A stretch of 64,000 bases of DNA. Source: Exiguobacterium sp. TNDT2 (GTDB lineage: Bacteria > Bacillota > Bacilli > Exiguobacteriales > Exiguobacteriaceae). The notes below the pieces were generated by a model. The model ran no database searches and was not told where the DNA came from. It saw nothing but the letters and a program-made list of their open reading frames with translations. Numbering within the stretch: the stretch's first letter is position 1; each line of letters starts with the position of its first letter. The position numbers and the translations under genes were made by a program. The stretch spans positions 46,374 to 110,373 of the forward strand of contig NZ_QLVE01000005.1 in NCBI RefSeq assembly GCF_003331145.1. Direction: 5' to 3'. Of the stretch, positions 49,954-60,475 are shown in pieces.

Positions 49954-51261
49954 TTATGGGTGAATGCGGTTCAAGAGACGTGGGAACGGGATCGCTTCGC
50001 GGATATGCTCGATACCGCTAATCCAAGCAACCGTCCGCTCAAGTCCGAGGCCGAAGCCAGAATGCGGGACCGACCCGTATTTACGAAGTTCGAGATACCA
50101 GTCGTACGCGTCCGTCTCATCAAGACCTTCTTTGATGATTTCTTCTTTCAAGCGGTCGTAGTCGTCTTCACGCTGCGAGCCGCCGATGATTTCGCCGTAA
50201 CCTTCCGGTGCGATCAAATCGGCACAGAGGACGAGTTCCGGGTTCTCCGGGTCGACTTTCATGTAGAACGGTTTGATGTCTTTCGGCCAATGGGTGATGA
50301 ACACCGGGAGGTCATGCGCGTTGGCGATGGCCGTCTCGTGCGGTGCACCGAAATCGTCGCCGTACTCGATGTCGTCGAAGCCTTCCTCTTTCAAGAACTT
50401 GATCGCATCCGTATAACGGACGCGCGGGAACGGTGCTTGAACTTTTTCAAGTTTTGACAAGTCACGCCCGAGCAGTTCCAATTCGTTGCGGCAGTTCTCA
50501 AGTGCCGATTTGGCGATGTACGAGACGTAACGCTCTTGGAGCTCGAGGCTCATGTCGTGGTCGAAGAACGCCATCTCTGGCTCGATCATCCAGAATTCGA
50601 TCAAGTGACGGCGCGTCTTCGATTTTTCGGCCCGGAACGTCGGTCCGAACGAGAATACTTTCCCGAGTGCCATCGCTGCGGCTTCCATATAGAGTTGGCC
50701 CGTTTGCGACAAGTAGGCCGGCTGTCCGAAATAATCTGTCTCGAACAATTCCGTCGTGCCTTCCGGTGCGCTCGACGTGATGATCGGTGGGTCGATCTTC
50801 ACGAATCCTTCTTGGTTGTAGAACTCGTACGTCGCCCGGATCAATTCGTTACGGACTTTCATGATCGCGTGCTGACGACGCGAGCGGAGCCAAAGGTGAC
50901 GGTTGTCCATCAAGAACTCAGTCCCATGCTCTTTCGGTGTGATCGGATAGTCGACCGACTCCGCGATCACTTCCATGTCCGTCACCTCGAGTTCGAAGCC
51001 GAGCGGTGTGCGTCCACCGTCTGATTTGACGGTACCGGTCACCCAGACCGATGTCTCTTGCGTCACACCTTTGGCGAGCGCAAACAACTCTTCGGCCACA
51101 TCGGCTTTGACGACGACCGCTTGGGCGAAGCCGCTCCCGTCACGAAGTTGAAGGAACGCGATCTTCCCGCTCGAACGTTTTTTGGCGATCCAAGCTCCGA
51201 CCCGGACCGTCTGGCCTTCATAGTCTTTAAATTGGCTGATTGAAATAGTTGTCATGTTCAT
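49954..51261 (-). CDS. asnS: Asparaginyl-tRNA synthetase
   Basis: Class IIb aminoacyl-tRNA synthetase of 435 residues. An OB-fold anticodon-binding domain (about 15-105: [23 protein letters not shown] is within it) is followed by the catalytic core with motif 2 [19 protein letters not shown] and motif 3 [15 protein letters not shown] 51259-51261 is taken, 6 bases after AAAGG; neighbouring ATGs at 51267 and 51255 are possible. It stands 14 bases after aspB. Confidence 0.96.
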   Translation of the reverse strand: MNMTTISISQFKDYEGQTVRVGAWIAKKRSSGKIAFLQLRDGSGFAQAVVVKADVAEELFALAKGVTQETSVWVTGTVKSDGGRTPLGFELEVTDMEVIAESVDYPITPKEHGTEFLMDNRHLWLRSRRQHAIMKVRNELIRATYEFYNQEGFVKIDPPIITSSAPEGTTELFETDYFGQPAYLSQTGQLYMEAAAMALGKVFSFGPTFRAEKSKTRRHLIEFWMIEPEMAFFDHDMSLELQERYVSYIAKSALENCRNELELLGRDLSKLEKVQAPFPRVRYTDAIKFLKEEGFDDIEYGDDFGAPHETAIANAHDLPVFITHWPKDIKPFYMKVDPENPELVLCADLIAPEGYGEIIGGSQREDDYDRLKEEIIKEGLDETDAYDWYLELRKYGSVPHSGFGLGLERTVAWISGIEHIREAIPFPRLLNRIHP

Positions 51262-51275
51262 ATCCATCCTTTCGC

Positions 51276-52463
51276 TTATCGAGCGTTACGTGTAATGAAG
51301 TCTTCCACTCGATCGAGCGCTTCTAATACCCGTTTTAATTCTGTTGCATAAGACAAACGGACGTAGTCGTCCTGACCAAAACCTGAACCCGGGACGAGCG
51401 CGACGTACGCCTCACCGAGGACGGCCTCGCACCACGCATCGACCGAGTCGTAACCGCTCATCGTCGCCGCCTCTTTGGCGTTGGCATATAAGTAAAATGC
51501 GCCTTGTGGCTTCAAGCAGGTGATTCCTGGGATCGCAATGAGACGCTCATAGACGATCTCGAGTCGTTCCGCGAATGAGACACGCATCATCTCGACGTCA
51601 TCTTGCGGTCCGTTGTACGCTTCGACCGCCGCAGCTTGCGCAATCGACGTCGGGTTCGAGGTCGAGTGCGACGCGAGGTTCGTCATCGCCTCGATGATCG
51701 TCTTGTCACCGACCGCATAGCCGATGCGCCATCCTGTCATCGCATGCGACTTCGAGACACCGTTGATGATAATCGTCCGCTCCCGCATGTCAGGCAATGT
51801 TGCGATTGAGACGAACTCCGCCTCGCCGTAGACGAGCTTCTCATAAATCTCGTCGCTGACGACGAGCAGATCGTGCCGTTTGACGACGTCCGCAAGCGCC
51901 GAGAGTTCAGATTCTGTATAAATCATACCGGTCGGGTTCGAGGGGCTATTCAAGATGACCGCCTTCGTCCGATCCGTGATGGCCGCCTCGAGCAGCTCCG
52001 GCGTCAGTTTGAACATCGTCGCCTCGTTCGTGTCGACGTAGACCGGGACCCCGTCAGCCAGCTTCACTTGCTCCGGATAACTGACCCAGTACGGCACCGG
52101 GATGATGACTTCGTCCCCTTCATCTAAAATTGCTTGGAACAGTGCATAGAGCGCGTGTTTCGCACCGGAAGCGACCATGACCTCTGGACGAGTGAACGTT
52201 AAGTTGCTGTCGCGTTTCGTCTTCTCGATGATCGCGTCTTTGAGCGCGACCGTCCCGCCAGATGGGGTATACTTCGTGTCGCCGTCGCGTGCGGCCTGAC
52301 AGGCTGTCTCGATGATGCGTTCAGGCGTATTGAAGTCTGGCTCACCGGCCCCTAGCCCGATCACGTCTTGCCCCGACGCTTTTAACGCTTTCGCTTTCGC
52401 CGTGATGGCGAGTGTCGTTGAAGGTGTCAACTGCTTTACACGTTGTGCCAATAGATGTTCCAT
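51276..52463 (-). CDS. aspB: Aspartate aminotransferase
   Basis: PLP-dependent class I aminotransferase, 395 residues, making aspartate from oxaloacetate and glutamate. Landmarks: [33 protein letters not shown], and [16 protein letters not shown] with the PLP lysine. Lies in the order ypmA-ypmB-aspB-asnS found in B. subtilis. The pairing with asnS fits asparagine metabolism. Confidence 0.95.
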   Translation of the reverse strand: MEHLLAQRVKQLTPSTTLAITAKAKALKASGQDVIGLGAGEPDFNTPERIIETACQAARDGDTKYTPSGGTVALKDAIIEKTKRDSNLTFTRPEVMVASGAKHALYALFQAILDEGDEVIIPVPYWVSYPEQVKLADGVPVYVDTNEATMFKLTPELLEAAITDRTKAVILNSPSNPTGMIYTESELSALADVVKRHDLLVVSDEIYEKLVYGEAEFVSIATLPDMRERTIIINGVSKSHAMTGWRIGYAVGDKTIIEAMTNLASHSTSNPTSIAQAAAVEAYNGPQDDVEMMRVSFAERLEIVYERLIAIPGITCLKPQGAFYLYANAKEAATMSGYDSVDAWCEAVLGEAYVALVPGSGFGQDDYVRLSYATELKRVLEALDRVEDFITRNAR

Positions 52464-52484
52464 TGAGATCCCCCTTTAGTTTCG

Positions 52485-52964
52485 TCAAGGCGAGTCCGTC
52501 AATTGGACCCGTCGAATGAATTCGCCCGCTTGGAGCGTATAGTACGAGTACGTATAAGACGTGCCCGCTTTTGTCACGACCTCAATCAATGCCCGTTCGT
52601 CAAAGCCGAATTTACAGCTGACGAGCGTCCCGCCGGTCTCTGCGACCGAGTCGGCACAGACTTGTTCAGAATCGACCGTTGCGATGTCCCGTGTCTCGAT
52701 TGGCAATTTGTCATCGACCGGCACGAACTGGACCCGATCCGTCTCCTCGAAGACGACGTACGGTTCCGTCCCGTTAAACAGTTCGGCCCGTTTTATCGAG
52801 ACGGACGGCTGCTCGTCAACGAGTCGCTCTCGGGCTTCCTCGATCATGTTCTCTTTCATCCGCTCAGTGTGGCCGACCGTGAACCAATAAATGCCACTAA
52901 ATACGATGACGACACCGATGAGTGCCGTCATGAACGCAATCACTACTTTTGTCTTCCGTGTCAT
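52485..52964 (-). CDS. ypmB: YpmB, DUF5590 membrane-anchored protein
   Basis: 159 residues with an N-terminal membrane segment (VVIAFMTALIGVVIVFSGIYW, residues 7-27) and an extracytoplasmic domain with PepSY-like strands. Two cysteines (VCADS, VSCKF) could pair outside the cell. Role unknown. Overlaps ypmA by 4 bases and lies 21 bases before aspB, as in B. subtilis. Confidence 0.88.
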   Translation of the reverse strand: MTRKTKVVIAFMTALIGVVIVFSGIYWFTVGHTERMKENMIEEARERLVDEQPSVSIKRAELFNGTEPYVVFEETDRVQFVPVDDKLPIETRDIATVDSEQVCADSVAETGGTLVSCKFGFDERALIEVVTKAGTSYTYSYYTLQAGEFIRRVQLTDSP

Positions 52965-53146
52965 TCCGTCCGATAGATGGTGAACACCATCTCTTCTTTC
53001 TTCGGATCATTCACTTTTTTCTCTAAAGCAAGACCGAACATCAAATCTTGGCTCTTCAACGTGCGATTCAACAAGTCGACGATTTTGTATACATCTGCCG
53101 TCGGCTCGATTCGAACGGTCGCGAGCGTCTCAATATTCGAATTCAT
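52961..53146 (-). CDS. ypmA: YpmA, small conserved protein
   Basis: 61 residues: IEPTADVYKIVDLLNRTLKSQDLMFGLALEKK then a short beta strand (EEMVFTIYRTE). This is the YpmA family of Bacillales, function unknown. ATG 53144-53146 has AAGGAGG 8 bases upstream, and a TATAAT-like -10 lies at 53180-53185. It couples to ypmB by a 4-base overlap. Confidence 0.85.
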   Translation of the reverse strand: MNSNIETLATVRIEPTADVYKIVDLLNRTLKSQDLMFGLALEKKVNDPKKEEMVFTIYRTE

Positions 53147-53211
53147 GATTACTCCTCCTTCAAAAACACTATACCCATTATTATAAAGCGATAATTTCAC
53201 GATGCCTAGCG

Positions 53212-56022
53212 TTATCTCTGATTTCCTAGCCCTGTCTTCTCTTTCTCGTCTAAAAACAGCTCCAGTTCGGCGAGTGCGGTCTCGAGCGAACCGTCGATTC
53301 GGTCGACCGCCGGCAAACTGTTGATGAACTGCTTCCCGTAACGGGTCGTCTCGACGCGACGGTCGAACACGAAGATGGCACCGTAATCCTCTTTCGAACG
53401 AATCAGGCGACCGACCCCTTGTTTGAAGCGGATGACCGCTTGCGGAAGTGACAGCTCAAAGAACGACGATTTACCGGTCGCCTCGATCTTTTCAGACCGA
53501 GCCTGCATGACCGGCTGATCGGGTGGCGCGAACGGGAGCCGGACGATGATCAGGCAAGTGAGCGCCTCGCCCGGAATGTCGACCCCTTCCCAGAAGCTTG
53601 CTGTCCCGAACAAAATTGACTGGTCGATCCGCTTGAACTGTTTCGTCAAGCGGCTACGCGAGCCGCCGCTGACACCTTGGGCGAGGAGCGTGTACGCCTC
53701 ATCCAATTGGTCTTTGACGGCCTCGTGCGTCAAACGCAACAGTTCGTTCGACGTGAACAAGACGAGCATCCGTCCTTTCGTCACGTTGGCGATTTGGGCA
53801 ATCGAGTCAGCGATCTGTTCGACGAACCGCGGCAACGGAACTTCGTTGATGAGCGGGATATCGGACGGGACGAACAGTTTCGCTTGCTTTTTGAAATCAA
53901 ACGGTGACGCCAAGACGACGCGGCGCACGTTCTCCCCATCGAGTCCGAGACGACGTTCGATGAAGCCGAATCGTCCTGAGACGGTCATCGTCGCCGACGT
54001 CAGAATGGTTGGGCGCTTGGCGAACAGTCGTTCATGCAAGAGCGGTCCGATCTCGACAGGCTGGGTGTACACTGAGGTCAACTTGCGATTGGCCAGATTG
54101 AGCTCGACCCAACTGACGGCATCGTCATCCCGCGTGAGCATCGTCTCGTAGAGCACGCTCTCGATATCACGTACGTCGCCGAGGAACGCCTTCAAATCAC
54201 TGAGCACGGCCCGTTGTTTGAACGTCATATGTTCTTTATGCTCATCGAGAAGACGGTGCAGTTGCCGAAGCGTCGTCCGCAACGTGCGCAGACGGTCTTC
54301 GAGCCGTTTCGCCACTTCGCGGATTGGTCGGAACGGCTCTCCTTCCCGCTCGAAGCGGACGGTCTGCCGCTGCTCACGCTTCTTACCGAGTGACTGGAGC
54401 GCCGTGAGCAAATCGTTCAGTTCATCGTCGACGCGGGCGAGCGCTTGATCGGTCGCCTTGCTGAACGCCTCCGCTTCTTCCGCGACGGCCGTCAAATCGG
54501 CGAGCCCGAGCACGCGTGAATGGAACTTGCCGTCGGCACCGTAGCCGAACCATTTGAACAGGCGGTCAAATTGAATCGCGTCGAATGTCACACCGAAGTG
54601 ATGCGACGCGACTTCTTCGACTTGATGCGCCTCATCTAAAACGAGCGGCGTATCGGTCGGTAGAATCCCGGCTTGATGTTGTAAATCAGAGAACAATAAG
54701 GCGTGGTTTGTCACGATGATGTCGGCCTCTTTCGAGCGCAAGACGGCCCGGGTGAAGAAGTCTCGGCTATACCACGGGTCAAAGCGACCGAAGTCCGAGG
54801 CTGCGTCGGCCTGGATCAGCCGTTTGAACGAGGCCGGCCCTTGTGACGCCGCGCCGGGCAATGACAACTCTTCCAAGTCGCCTGTCTCCGTCTCGGTCAA
54901 CCAGACGAGGACCATCGCCTTGCACATCGCCGGGAGCAGCCCATCATTCGTTTCTTCGAGAATCATCTCGAACTTGCGGAGGTCGATGTAGTTGCGTCTT
55001 CCTTTTAAGAGCGTGAACTCGATTTCAGGGAAAATCGCTTTTAAGATTGGTAAGTCTCGATTCAACAGCTGTTCTTGCAACTGAATCGTATGTGTGCTGA
55101 CGACGACCGGGCGCTTCGTCTCGAGGGCGTGATGGGCGCTCGGAATCAAATACGCCAACGTCTTTCCGGTCCCTGTCCCCGCCTCGATTAACAGCGTCGC
55201 CTCGTCATCGAGCGCCTTATAAACGTGACGCATCATCTCGAACTGGCTTTGCCGTGGCTCGAATTGACCAAACAGTGCCGGGAGCGTCTCTTCAATCGTC
55301 CGGTGAAGGAACGGCTCGAACGGCTCGCGTTCGACGGCGGGTTCGAACGTGTCGACGAGACGTCTCAGTGCGATTTTCCGATGAATATCGTACGTCGTCT
55401 CGTCATCGGCCCGAATCCCGACTTGAATGATCAAATCGTCGAGCAGCGGCTCGACGTTGCTCATCCACAACTCGGACAACCGCCGCAATTGTTTCAGCGT
55501 GACGAGCGGTAACGCGCGCAACCGCTCGACCAAGCGAACGAATAGTTCAGCCGTTGCCTCGGCGTCGCTGAGCGCGCGGTGCGCGTCGGTGTGCACGAGG
55601 TCAAACGTCTCGGCGAGCGATTCGAGCGCATGGCTCTCGAGCGTCGGGTATAGGATCCGGGCCAGTTCGACCGTATCGATCGCTCGCCCTTGGAACGGCA
55701 AGTACCCGGCTTGCTCGAGGCTTTCATTCAAAAAATTCAAATCAAAAGACACGTTGTGGGCAACAAAAATCCGCCCATCTAGCATCTTCCATATATCCGG
55801 GATCACTTCCTCAAACGTCGGGGCTTCCGCCACATCTTGATTCGTGATCGTCGTCAACTGCGTGATAAAAGGCGGGATCGGGCGACTCGGGCGTATCAAG
55901 GTACTGTAGCGCTCAATCACTTCACTCCCTTGAACGACCACCGCCGCAAATTCAATCAGTTCGTCGCCGGACTTGACGGAATGACCAGTCGTCTCCAAAT
56001 CCACTATCACATAGGTGTCCAT
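53212..56022 (-). CDS. dinG: DinG: 3'-5' exonuclease fused to superfamily 2 helicase-like domain
   Basis: 936 residues. The N-terminal DnaQ-type exonuclease (about 1-170: VIVDLETTGHS, FVAHNVSFDLNFL, HRALSDAEAT) is followed by helicase domains with Walker A EAGTGTGKTLAYLIP and DEAH in LVLDEAHQVEEVA, ending in GVGRLIRSKEDYG. The cysteine cluster of the E. coli DinG iron-sulfur domain is absent, as usual in Firmicutes, so the protein may act mainly as a nuclease. ATG 56020-56022 is preferred; ATG three codons earlier is possible. Confidence 0.93.
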   Translation of the reverse strand: MDTYVIVDLETTGHSVKSGDELIEFAAVVVQGSEVIERYSTLIRPSRPIPPFITQLTTITNQDVAEAPTFEEVIPDIWKMLDGRIFVAHNVSFDLNFLNESLEQAGYLPFQGRAIDTVELARILYPTLESHALESLAETFDLVHTDAHRALSDAEATAELFVRLVERLRALPLVTLKQLRRLSELWMSNVEPLLDDLIIQVGIRADDETTYDIHRKIALRRLVDTFEPAVEREPFEPFLHRTIEETLPALFGQFEPRQSQFEMMRHVYKALDDEATLLIEAGTGTGKTLAYLIPSAHHALETKRPVVVSTHTIQLQEQLLNRDLPILKAIFPEIEFTLLKGRRNYIDLRKFEMILEETNDGLLPAMCKAMVLVWLTETETGDLEELSLPGAASQGPASFKRLIQADAASDFGRFDPWYSRDFFTRAVLRSKEADIIVTNHALLFSDLQHQAGILPTDTPLVLDEAHQVEEVASHHFGVTFDAIQFDRLFKWFGYGADGKFHSRVLGLADLTAVAEEAEAFSKATDQALARVDDELNDLLTALQSLGKKREQRQTVRFEREGEPFRPIREVAKRLEDRLRTLRTTLRQLHRLLDEHKEHMTFKQRAVLSDLKAFLGDVRDIESVLYETMLTRDDDAVSWVELNLANRKLTSVYTQPVEIGPLLHERLFAKRPTILTSATMTVSGRFGFIERRLGLDGENVRRVVLASPFDFKKQAKLFVPSDIPLINEVPLPRFVEQIADSIAQIANVTKGRMLVLFTSNELLRLTHEAVKDQLDEAYTLLAQGVSGGSRSRLTKQFKRIDQSILFGTASFWEGVDIPGEALTCLIIVRLPFAPPDQPVMQARSEKIEATGKSSFFELSLPQAVIRFKQGVGRLIRSKEDYGAIFVFDRRVETTRYGKQFINSLPAVDRIDGSLETALAELELFLDEKEKTGLGNQR

Positions 56023-56090
56023 AACATCCATCCCATCTTCGGCACGCTCGTGCTTTCTGTCTGTCTCATCTTACCATAGAACGATACACG

Positions 56091-56123
56091 AAAAAACGGG
56101 GATGCCTCTATCGGCCATCCCCG
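56091..56123 (-). terminator. Terminator of the panBCD operon
   Basis: CGGGGATG (56097-56104) pairs with CATCCCCG (56116-56123); T6 follows on the minus strand, between panD and dinG. Confidence 0.9.
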
Positions 56124-56129
56124 CTCGTG

Positions 56130-56513
56130 TCATAGAATCGTATGCGCGATTTCTTCATAAAGAAGTTGATCGATCTCGTTCCGTTCGTTCAAGACGGCGA
56201 CTTTCGGACGATGCTGTTTCGCTTCCTCGGCCGTCATCTGGCCGTACGCCATGATAATGACGACGTCTCCGACTTGGAAGTGACGGGCCGCAGCCCCGTT
56301 CAGACAGACGACACCTGAACCTCGCTCGCCCTTGATGACGTACGTCTCGATGCGAGCCCCGTTATGGTTGTTCGTAATGTGGACATGCTCGTTCTCCATG
56401 ATGCCGACCGCATCCATCAGGTCTTCATCGATCGTGATCGAGCCGACGTAATGCAAGTTCGCCTCGGTGACGGTCGCTTTGTGTAGTTTCGCGTGCATAA
56501 ATGTTCGAATCAT
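56130..56513 (-). CDS. panD: Aspartate 1-decarboxylase proenzyme
   Basis: Makes beta-alanine from aspartate for pantothenate. 127 residues. The self-cleavage site is GSITID (Ser gives the pyruvoyl group); [28 protein letters not shown] is split over the core. ATG 56511-56513 has AGAGG 8 bases upstream; longer frames run into panC. Confidence 0.95.
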   Translation of the reverse strand: MIRTFMHAKLHKATVTEANLHYVGSITIDEDLMDAVGIMENEHVHITNNHNGARIETYVIKGERGSGVVCLNGAAARHFQVGDVVIIMAYGQMTAEEAKQHRPKVAVLNERNEIDQLLYEEIAHTIL

Positions 56514-56518
56514 TGGAT

Positions 56519-57349
56519 TCATCCTCTCTTCCAAATCACATTATCAATCAAGCGGGCCCGTTCGAACTGCACCGCTACGGCAATCAATAGTTCGGTCGAC
56601 GCGGAGGTCACCTCGGTCAACGTCGGATAGTCTTTGATCTCGACATAGTCGATCGTACTGTTCGGGATGTTCTTCAAGCGGTCCTCGAGATGTGCTTTCA
56701 CGTCTTGAATCGCCTCACCTTGCGCGAGAGCGTCTCGTGCCTCGGTCAAAGCACGGTTGATGTCACTCGCATCCGATGTCTCTGTCTCCGACAAATAGAC
56801 GTTCCGGGACGACTTGGCGAGACCTGATTCTTCACGGATAATCGGACAGCGCCGAATCACGACCGGGACGAAATAGTCTCGGACGTATCCTTCGATCAAG
56901 GCGACTTGTTGCGCATCTTTCAACCCGAAATAAGCGCGCGTCGGACGGACGAGATTAAACAGTTTCGAGACGACAGTCAAGACGCCATCAAAATGACCGG
57001 GTCGGCTCGCCCCGCATAGGACGTCTGCGCCGGTACGTACCGTGACGCGTGCCATATCGAGCGGATACATCGTCTCCGTGTTCGGGTAGAACAAGACGTC
57101 GACACCCGCCTCACGAGCGAGCGTCTCGTCCCGCTCGAAATCACGCGGATAGCGGTCAAGGTCTTCGTTCGGACCAAACTGGGTCGGGTTGACGAAGATA
57201 CTCATGACGACGAAATCATTCTCTGACTTGGCCGCCTCGACGAGACTGAGGTGCCCTTCATGCAAATAACCCATCGTCGGGACAAACCCAATCGTCCCGG
57301 CGTCAGTTAACAGTTGCTGTAAGGCATGTGGTGTTGTGACGATGTTCAT
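56519..57349 (-). CDS. panC: Pantothenate synthetase
   Basis: Joins pantoate and beta-alanine with ATP; 276 residues. Landmarks: [15 protein letters not shown] (HxGH nucleotide-binding), [30 protein letters not shown] and KSSRNVYLS (KMSKS-like). It overlaps panB by 4 bases and precedes panD by 5 bases. Confidence 0.96.
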   Translation of the reverse strand: MNIVTTPHALQQLLTDAGTIGFVPTMGYLHEGHLSLVEAAKSENDFVVMSIFVNPTQFGPNEDLDRYPRDFERDETLAREAGVDVLFYPNTETMYPLDMARVTVRTGADVLCGASRPGHFDGVLTVVSKLFNLVRPTRAYFGLKDAQQVALIEGYVRDYFVPVVIRRCPIIREESGLAKSSRNVYLSETETSDASDINRALTEARDALAQGEAIQDVKAHLEDRLKNIPNSTIDYVEIKDYPTLTEVTSASTELLIAVAVQFERARLIDNVIWKRG

Positions 57350-58182
57350 GCCTTACCCCCGTAGAGCGTGTCGAGCAGCGACTCATCCATCGTGAACGTA
57401 TGTCGTTCGAGTGGGAACGAGCCGTCTTTCGTCGCCTGGACATAATTCCGGATCGCCGTCGTCGCCACTTCGTTCACGTCGGCGTACGCCTCGACGAACT
57501 TCGGCAGACGGTCGACGCCATATTTCAAAATATCGTGATAGACGAGCACTTGACCGTCCACGTCGGCGCCGGCACCGATACCGATGACCGGGATTGTAAG
57601 TGCTTCGGCAATCTTTTTGGCCAATTGATGCGGCACACACTCGAGAACGAGCATCTTTGCCCCGACCCGTTCCGCTTCGAGGCTGTCCGCGATCAGCTGT
57701 TCGGCATCCTCGAGCGATTTGCCTTGCACTTTATACCCTTCGAGCACACCGACCGATTGCGGTGTAAGACCGAGGTGGGCCACACACGGCATACCGACTT
57801 TCGTCAGACGCTCGATCGTCTCAAGCACCTTGCCAGCCCCTTCGAGCTTGATGGCGTCGGCATGTCCGTCTTGGAACAACAACGCGGCTGCTTGAAGCGT
57901 GCGGTCGAAATCACCATGATATGTCGCGAACGGCATGTCGACGACGACAAACGTGTCCCGTGCCCCGCGGCGTACGGCCTTGGCGTGATGGACCATGTCC
58001 GAAGTCGTCACTGGAATCGTCGAGTCGTAACCGAGCACGACCATCCCGAGCGAGTCGCCGACCAAAATGATATCGACGCCTGCCGCCTCGGCCAGCTTTG
58101 CCGACGGATAGTCGTAGGCCGTCAACATGACCAATTTCTCTTCTTGCTTCATCTTCTTCAATAACGCAGTCATCGTGTGCAT
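57346..58182 (-). CDS. panB: 3-methyl-2-oxobutanoate hydroxymethyltransferase
   Basis: First committed step to pantoate, with methylenetetrahydrofolate; TIM barrel of 278 residues. Landmarks: [49 protein letters not shown] and [21 protein letters not shown] 58180-58182 has GGAGG about 8 bases upstream. It is preceded by a structured leader with a terminator (58183-58320), so it is probably regulated by attenuation. Confidence 0.96.
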   Translation of the reverse strand: MHTMTALLKKMKQEEKLVMLTAYDYPSAKLAEAAGVDIILVGDSLGMVVLGYDSTIPVTTSDMVHHAKAVRRGARDTFVVVDMPFATYHGDFDRTLQAAALLFQDGHADAIKLEGAGKVLETIERLTKVGMPCVAHLGLTPQSVGVLEGYKVQGKSLEDAEQLIADSLEAERVGAKMLVLECVPHQLAKKIAEALTIPVIGIGAGADVDGQVLVYHDILKYGVDRLPKFVEAYADVNEVATTAIRNYVQATKDGSFPLERHTFTMDESLLDTLYGGKA

Positions 58183-58312
58183 ATGATTCTCCTCCTAAAT
58201 GTGGAGACAGGTTACAAAAAACGCCTTCCTACGCGAATGGTAAGAAGGCGCACGAAAGCGATCTCAAGTAGTTGAGTGTCCTTCTGTCCCTGTCAAAATG
58301 ATCAAGGCAGAC
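58183..58312 (-). ncRNA. panB leader RNA: pan-type hairpin followed by terminator
   Basis: The minus-strand leader starts near the -10 TATATT (58315-58320). At its 5' end a hairpin (58283-58312) pairs UCUG-CCUUG with CAGGG-A-CAGA, leaving one bulged adenine at 58287, the hallmark described for the Firmicutes pan motif upstream of panB. A CTCAA/TTGAG hairpin follows, then a terminator CGCCTTC (58244-58250)/GAAGGCG (58222-58228) with six T (58215-58221). The arrangement fits a metabolite-sensing attenuator for pantothenate genes. Confidence 0.6.
58215..58250 (-). terminator. Terminator within the panB leader
   Basis: CGCCTTC (58244-58250 on the minus strand) pairs with GAAGGCG (58222-58228), extended by a TAC/GTA segment inside, followed by T6. 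It lies between birA and panB and may be the expression platform of the leader RNA, or simply the end of the birA transcript. Confidence 0.85.
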
Positions 58313-58314
58313 AA

Positions 58315-58320
58315 AATATA
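58315..58320 (-). promoter_or_regulatory. Likely -10 element for the panBCD operon
   Basis: TATATT on the minus strand, with no good -35, lies just before the pan-type hairpin; transcription would start near 58312. Confidence 0.4.
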
Positions 58321-58400
58321 AAGTGACGGTCTGCAGTTCCGGTACACTTCGTTAGCGATAGCGTCCGGCACATTCATTATAGACCACGAACGCGTTTCCA

Positions 58401-59363
58401 TCAATCATTCCAAACCGCGATTTCAGCTGAGTAGATTGGCACGACCAGCCCTTCCTGTTCCAACAGAAGCGCCCCTTCATCTGAAATCCCGCGCATCGTT
58501 CCAATCCGTTGCTTACCTGACGCGGTCAACGTGACCGGCTCGTCCACATAGGCGGCGTGTTCGAGCCAATGATCGCGCACAGGGCCGAACCCGGACACGA
58601 GGAACAGGTCGTATTCCGTCTCGAGCTCGGCGAGCAAGTTGGCAAGCAGTTCGCTTCGACGATACGTCTGTGTCAGTTCAAGTTTGATCGACGTCGCACG
58701 ATGGGCGAGCTCGTCCGGGATGACGTCACTATTGACGTTTAATCCGAAACCGAGGATGACGGCTTGTATCCGGTCTCCTTCCGTCTGCATCTCGGTCAAA
58801 ATCCCACCGATTTTCTTCCCGTTGAGCAACAAGTCGTTCGGCCATTTGATTGTGGCCGGGATGCCTTGAGCATGCAGGGCGCGCGCGAACGCGCTCGCCG
58901 CCATGAGCGTCAGCTTTGAGGCGTCGCGAATCGGCAAAGCCGGGCGCAAGATGAGGCTCGCCGCGATATTGACGTGGCTCGGGTTATACCAGTTCCTGCC
59001 GAGTTGTCCTCGCCCGGCCGTCTGTTCCTCGCTGATGACGAGTGTCCCTTCCGGAGCGTCTTTTTGCGCCAGCTCATGGGCGATGCGTTGGGTCGTGTCG
59101 ATTTGCTCGAACGCATGGACCACCTGCCCGAACCGGCCTTTCCGGAACGACACGAACGCCGGTTCATCGAGTCGGTCGGTCTGACCAGATAATTGATACC
59201 CTTTACGGGGGATCGTCTCGATTGCGTACCCATCTTGCTTTAACGTTTCGATATGCTTCCAAATAGCGGTACGTGAAATATTCAATCGACGGGCCAATTC
59301 TTGACCGCTCCAGACCGCCCCGTCCTGCAACAGATTTAAGACTTTTCCGCGTGTCGAAGCCAT
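58401..59363 (-). CDS. birA: Biotin-protein ligase and biotin operon repressor BirA
   Basis: 320 residues. An N-terminal winged helix (about 1-65: SGQELARRLNISRTAIWKHIETLKQDGY is its core) binds DNA; the central ligase domain has GRGQLGRNW and KWPNDLLLNGKKIGGIL for biotinyl-AMP; a C-terminal SH3-like cap follows. Thus both ligase and repressor. It overlaps the end of cca by 28 bases. GGAGG lies 7 bases before the ATG. No bio operon is nearby. Confidence 0.95.
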   Translation of the reverse strand: MASTRGKVLNLLQDGAVWSGQELARRLNISRTAIWKHIETLKQDGYAIETIPRKGYQLSGQTDRLDEPAFVSFRKGRFGQVVHAFEQIDTTQRIAHELAQKDAPEGTLVISEEQTAGRGQLGRNWYNPSHVNIAASLILRPALPIRDASKLTLMAASAFARALHAQGIPATIKWPNDLLLNGKKIGGILTEMQTEGDRIQAVILGFGLNVNSDVIPDELAHRATSIKLELTQTYRRSELLANLLAELETEYDLFLVSGFGPVRDHWLEHAAYVDEPVTLTASGKQRIGTMRGISDEGALLLEQEGLVVPIYSAEIAVWND

Positions 59364-60475
59364 CGGTCGGCCTCCTTTCGTAACGGTTCCGGCTCGTTGG
59401 CGAGCTTTCTCTCGAGAACAAGTCGCTCGACATGGGCGAGCAACTGTTTGATGAGCGCGCCCCGGGCCCCGATTTGGAGCGCGTCACGGCCGTCGAAGCG
59501 AAGCTCCCGGCGCGATTGGATCGCCAACTGCCGTTTCAACTGTTCAGCCGTCTCAGTCCGACCCGACATGTCGAGATACGTCGCCAGCGTCTCGGTCTTC
59601 GTCTCGTAAATCGTGAACGTATCGAGGCCGGTCGTGAACAATCGGGCGAGCACGCCCGCCTCCCGTTTCAGCGCGTTCGAACGTTTCCACGGCGTCAACC
59701 AATCGGTCGTAGCGGCATGATGGACGAACAACGCCCAGCCCCCGACCGGATTGATCGGGGTCCGCTTGTCAGCGATGACGCGGCGGATGAGCGTCTCTGT
59801 GACGTTCGGCAAGTATTGGTGAATCCCGAGGTCGACGAGCGCAGCAAGTGCCTTCCGGTAAGCCGGTCCCATCATCAGTTTCTCGAATTCGATGGCGATC
59901 CGTTCCATCGCGATATCCTGCAGTTTATGGCCGAGCGTGCGTGAGGCGCGCTGCACGTCGTCGTCGAGCCTGAAATCGAGCTGGGCCATGAAGCGGAACG
60001 CCCGCATGATACGGAGCGCGTCCTCATTGAATCGTTCGTACGGGCTGCCGACGGTCCGGATGACACGTGCTTCAAGGTCCATTCGACCGCCGAACAAGTC
60101 GACGACGTTGCCGTCGTGGAACGCCATCGCGTTCATCGTGAAGTCGCGCCGTTTCATATCTTCCTCGAGCGAGACGCCGAGCGAGACGTGGTCGGGCCGT
60201 CTCGAATCCGAGTACGTCCCTTCCGAACGGAACGTCGTCACTTCGAACGGGTGATGGTCGAGGATGACCGTCACCGTGCCGTGGTCAATCCCGGTCGGTA
60301 CCGATTTCGGGAACAAGCGCATGACTTCGTCTGGAAAGAGCGATGTCGCGATATCGATATCATCCGGCAGTGTGCCGAGCATATAGTCGCGGACGGCGCC
60401 CCCGACAATATACGCCTCCCCGCCATGGACGTTGATCCTCTCGATGATTCGTTTGGCGTATTCCCATTCTGTCAT
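59336..60475 (-). CDS. cca: CCA tRNA nucleotidyltransferase
   Basis: Adds or repairs the 3' CCA of tRNAs without a template; class II enzyme of 379 residues. The head domain has GGAVRDYMLG and the DDIDIAT metal motif; neck motif RRDFTMNAMAF (NTP-binding), ERFNEDALRIMRAFRF, then a helical body. Coupled to bshA and birA by overlaps of 4 and 28 bases, same order as in B. subtilis. Confidence 0.95.
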   Translation of the reverse strand: MTEWEYAKRIIERINVHGGEAYIVGGAVRDYMLGTLPDDIDIATSLFPDEVMRLFPKSVPTGIDHGTVTVILDHHPFEVTTFRSEGTYSDSRRPDHVSLGVSLEEDMKRRDFTMNAMAFHDGNVVDLFGGRMDLEARVIRTVGSPYERFNEDALRIMRAFRFMAQLDFRLDDDVQRASRTLGHKLQDIAMERIAIEFEKLMMGPAYRKALAALVDLGIHQYLPNVTETLIRRVIADKRTPINPVGGWALFVHHAATTDWLTPWKRSNALKREAGVLARLFTTGLDTFTIYETKTETLATYLDMSGRTETAEQLKRQLAIQSRRELRFDGRDALQIGARGALIKQLLAHVERLVLERKLANEPEPLRKEADRWLRHAEKS

